This document shows positions 63,408 to 64,000 of a DNA stretch of 64,000 nucleotides, piece by piece. Each line of letters opens with the position of its first letter. Position 1 is the first letter of the stretch. The notes beneath the pieces were generated by a model. That model saw nothing but the letters and a program-made list of their open reading frames with translations. It was not told where the DNA came from and ran no database searches. The stretch is from Bog-756 sp963734435. Lineage in GTDB: Bacteria > Actinomycetota > Acidimicrobiia > Acidimicrobiales > RAAP-2. Made by a program: the position numbers and the translations under genes. The stretch spans positions 1-64,000 of the forward strand of contig CAVTHA010000004.1 of the NCBI GenBank assembly GCA_963734435.1, written 5' to 3'.

Positions 63408-64000
63408 TCAGCCGGCGTTGGCCACCGGCACCCGTACCGCCAGTTCCTCGGCCGCCTGCTCGGGGTTCACGATGTTGATGAGCACCCCGGTGCCGAGCTC
63501 GAAGCCGGCCACCGTGGCGAGCTTGGGCACCACGTGCACATGCCAGTGGTACGGCTCGGGGGCCCGATAGGGTGCCGAATGGAACACGAGGTTGTAGGCG
63601 ATGTCGCCCAGCACGTCGCGGAGGCTTCCGAGCGCCACCTTCAACGCCTTGCCCACAGCCATCAGATCGATGGTCGGACTGTGGTGCAGGTGTGGACCAT
63701 GGGCGCGAGGGACGACCAGCATCTCGTAGGGGGCTCCGCTCCAGAACGGGCAGATGACCAACACCCGCTCGTCGGCGTACACCACCCGGTGGTTCACGTT
63801 CTCCTCGGCGTCGACCGTGGTGCACAAGAGGCAGCGCCCGGCGAACCGGGCAAAGCCGGCCTGTTCCTCGACCAGCTCGCGGGGGACGAACGACATGCCG
63901 AGCAGCTGGCCGTGGGGGTGTTCGATGGACGCTCCCGCCTCGCGCCCGGCGTTGACGATGGCCTGGCTGTAGCGGAGCCCGGGCATGTCGGCGTGCTCCT
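63408..64000 (-). CDS. galT: Galactose-1-phosphate uridylyltransferase-like protein, 5' end outside window
   Basis: Only the C-terminal 197 codons are present, read from the window end. The HIT-superfamily active site is in GASIEHPHGQLLGMSFVPRE (His-Pro-His; GalT-like), and YHWHVHVVPKLATVAGFELG shows the second His cluster, while CLLCTTVDAEENVNHRVVYA has a zinc-type Cys pair. It exchanges UMP between sugar-1-phosphates, or is an ADP-glucose-type relative (ApaH-like). Window edge cuts the start. Stop TGA at 63408-63410. Confidence 0.82.
   Translation of the reverse strand, partial: EHADMPGLRYSQAIVNAGREAGASIEHPHGQLLGMSFVPRELVEEQAGFARFAGRCLLCTTVDAEENVNHRVVYADERVLVICPFWSGAPYEMLVVPRAHGPHLHHSPTIDLMAVGKALKVALGSLRDVLGDIAYNLVFHSAPYRAPEPYHWHVHVVPKLATVAGFELGTGVLINIVNPEQAAEELAVRVPVANAG

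Overview
The window is about 64 kb of high-GC DNA (roughly two-thirds G+C by eye) with strong G/C third-position bias and many GTG starts. It looks chromosomal and actinobacterial. The best lineage hint is three secreted proteins built from a degenerate GYWLVAxDGGxFxFGDA repeat, which I associate from memory with Acidimicrobiia; the class-level call is inference. I see no rRNA, tRNA, CRISPR array, insertion sequence or prophage. At least 12 single-base indels break otherwise well-conserved genes (ilvD, a substrate-binding lipoprotein, ilvB four times, ilvN three times, a TAP-like peptidase, atpA, glpX). Their distribution in essential genes suggests uncorrected sequence errors more than pseudogenes.

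Layout. 1-13.4 kb is mixed: the end of a substrate-binding protein, a methyltransferase, an alpha/beta hydrolase, a thiolase with its zinc-ribbon partner, a Tat-exported phospholipase C, a HAD phosphatase, repeat protein 1, a thioesterase, an orphan ParA, DUF2237 and DUF1543 proteins and a haloalkane dehalogenase. 13.5-25.5 kb is amino-acid biosynthesis: ilvD, then an ilvBNC operon preceded by a leader peptide and attenuator, then serC, an aspartate-type aminotransferase and serA. 26-33.3 kb is a lower-GC phosphorus-scavenging block: a repeat-phosphoesterase fusion, a second phospholipase C, phoU and a phosphate:H+ symporter, with PHO-box-like direct repeats between phoU and the symporter and a phoU 3' remnant at the left edge. 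33.6-41.6 kb carries a TAP-like peptidase, pcm, leuCD, greA, a serine hydrolase and a flippase-like membrane protein.

41.6-44.9 kb is an arsenic cluster: arsR with tandem operator repeats, divergent from arsI/cadI, an aquaporin and a CoA-disulfide-reductase-like flavoprotein. It probably handles trivalent (organo)arsenic. 45-56.3 kb is a housekeeping run: rpiB, glyA, a WecA/TagO-type transferase and a full F-type ATP synthase operon whose delta subunit contains a duplicated N-terminal domain. 56.4-64 kb holds repeat protein 3, glpX, murA (with Asp in place of the catalytic Cys, predicting fosfomycin insensitivity), meaB, a trehalose-synthase-type enzyme and the end of a galT-like gene.

Together the genes describe a free-living, aerobic-type actinobacterium that makes its own branched-chain amino acids and serine, scavenges organic phosphate outside the cell, and displays or secretes a family of beta-repeat proteins. 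The most interesting signals are the repeat-protein family including its fusion to a phosphoesterase, the ilv attenuator, the phosphate block with its duplicated phoU end, the unusual ars gene combination and the duplicated AtpH domain.
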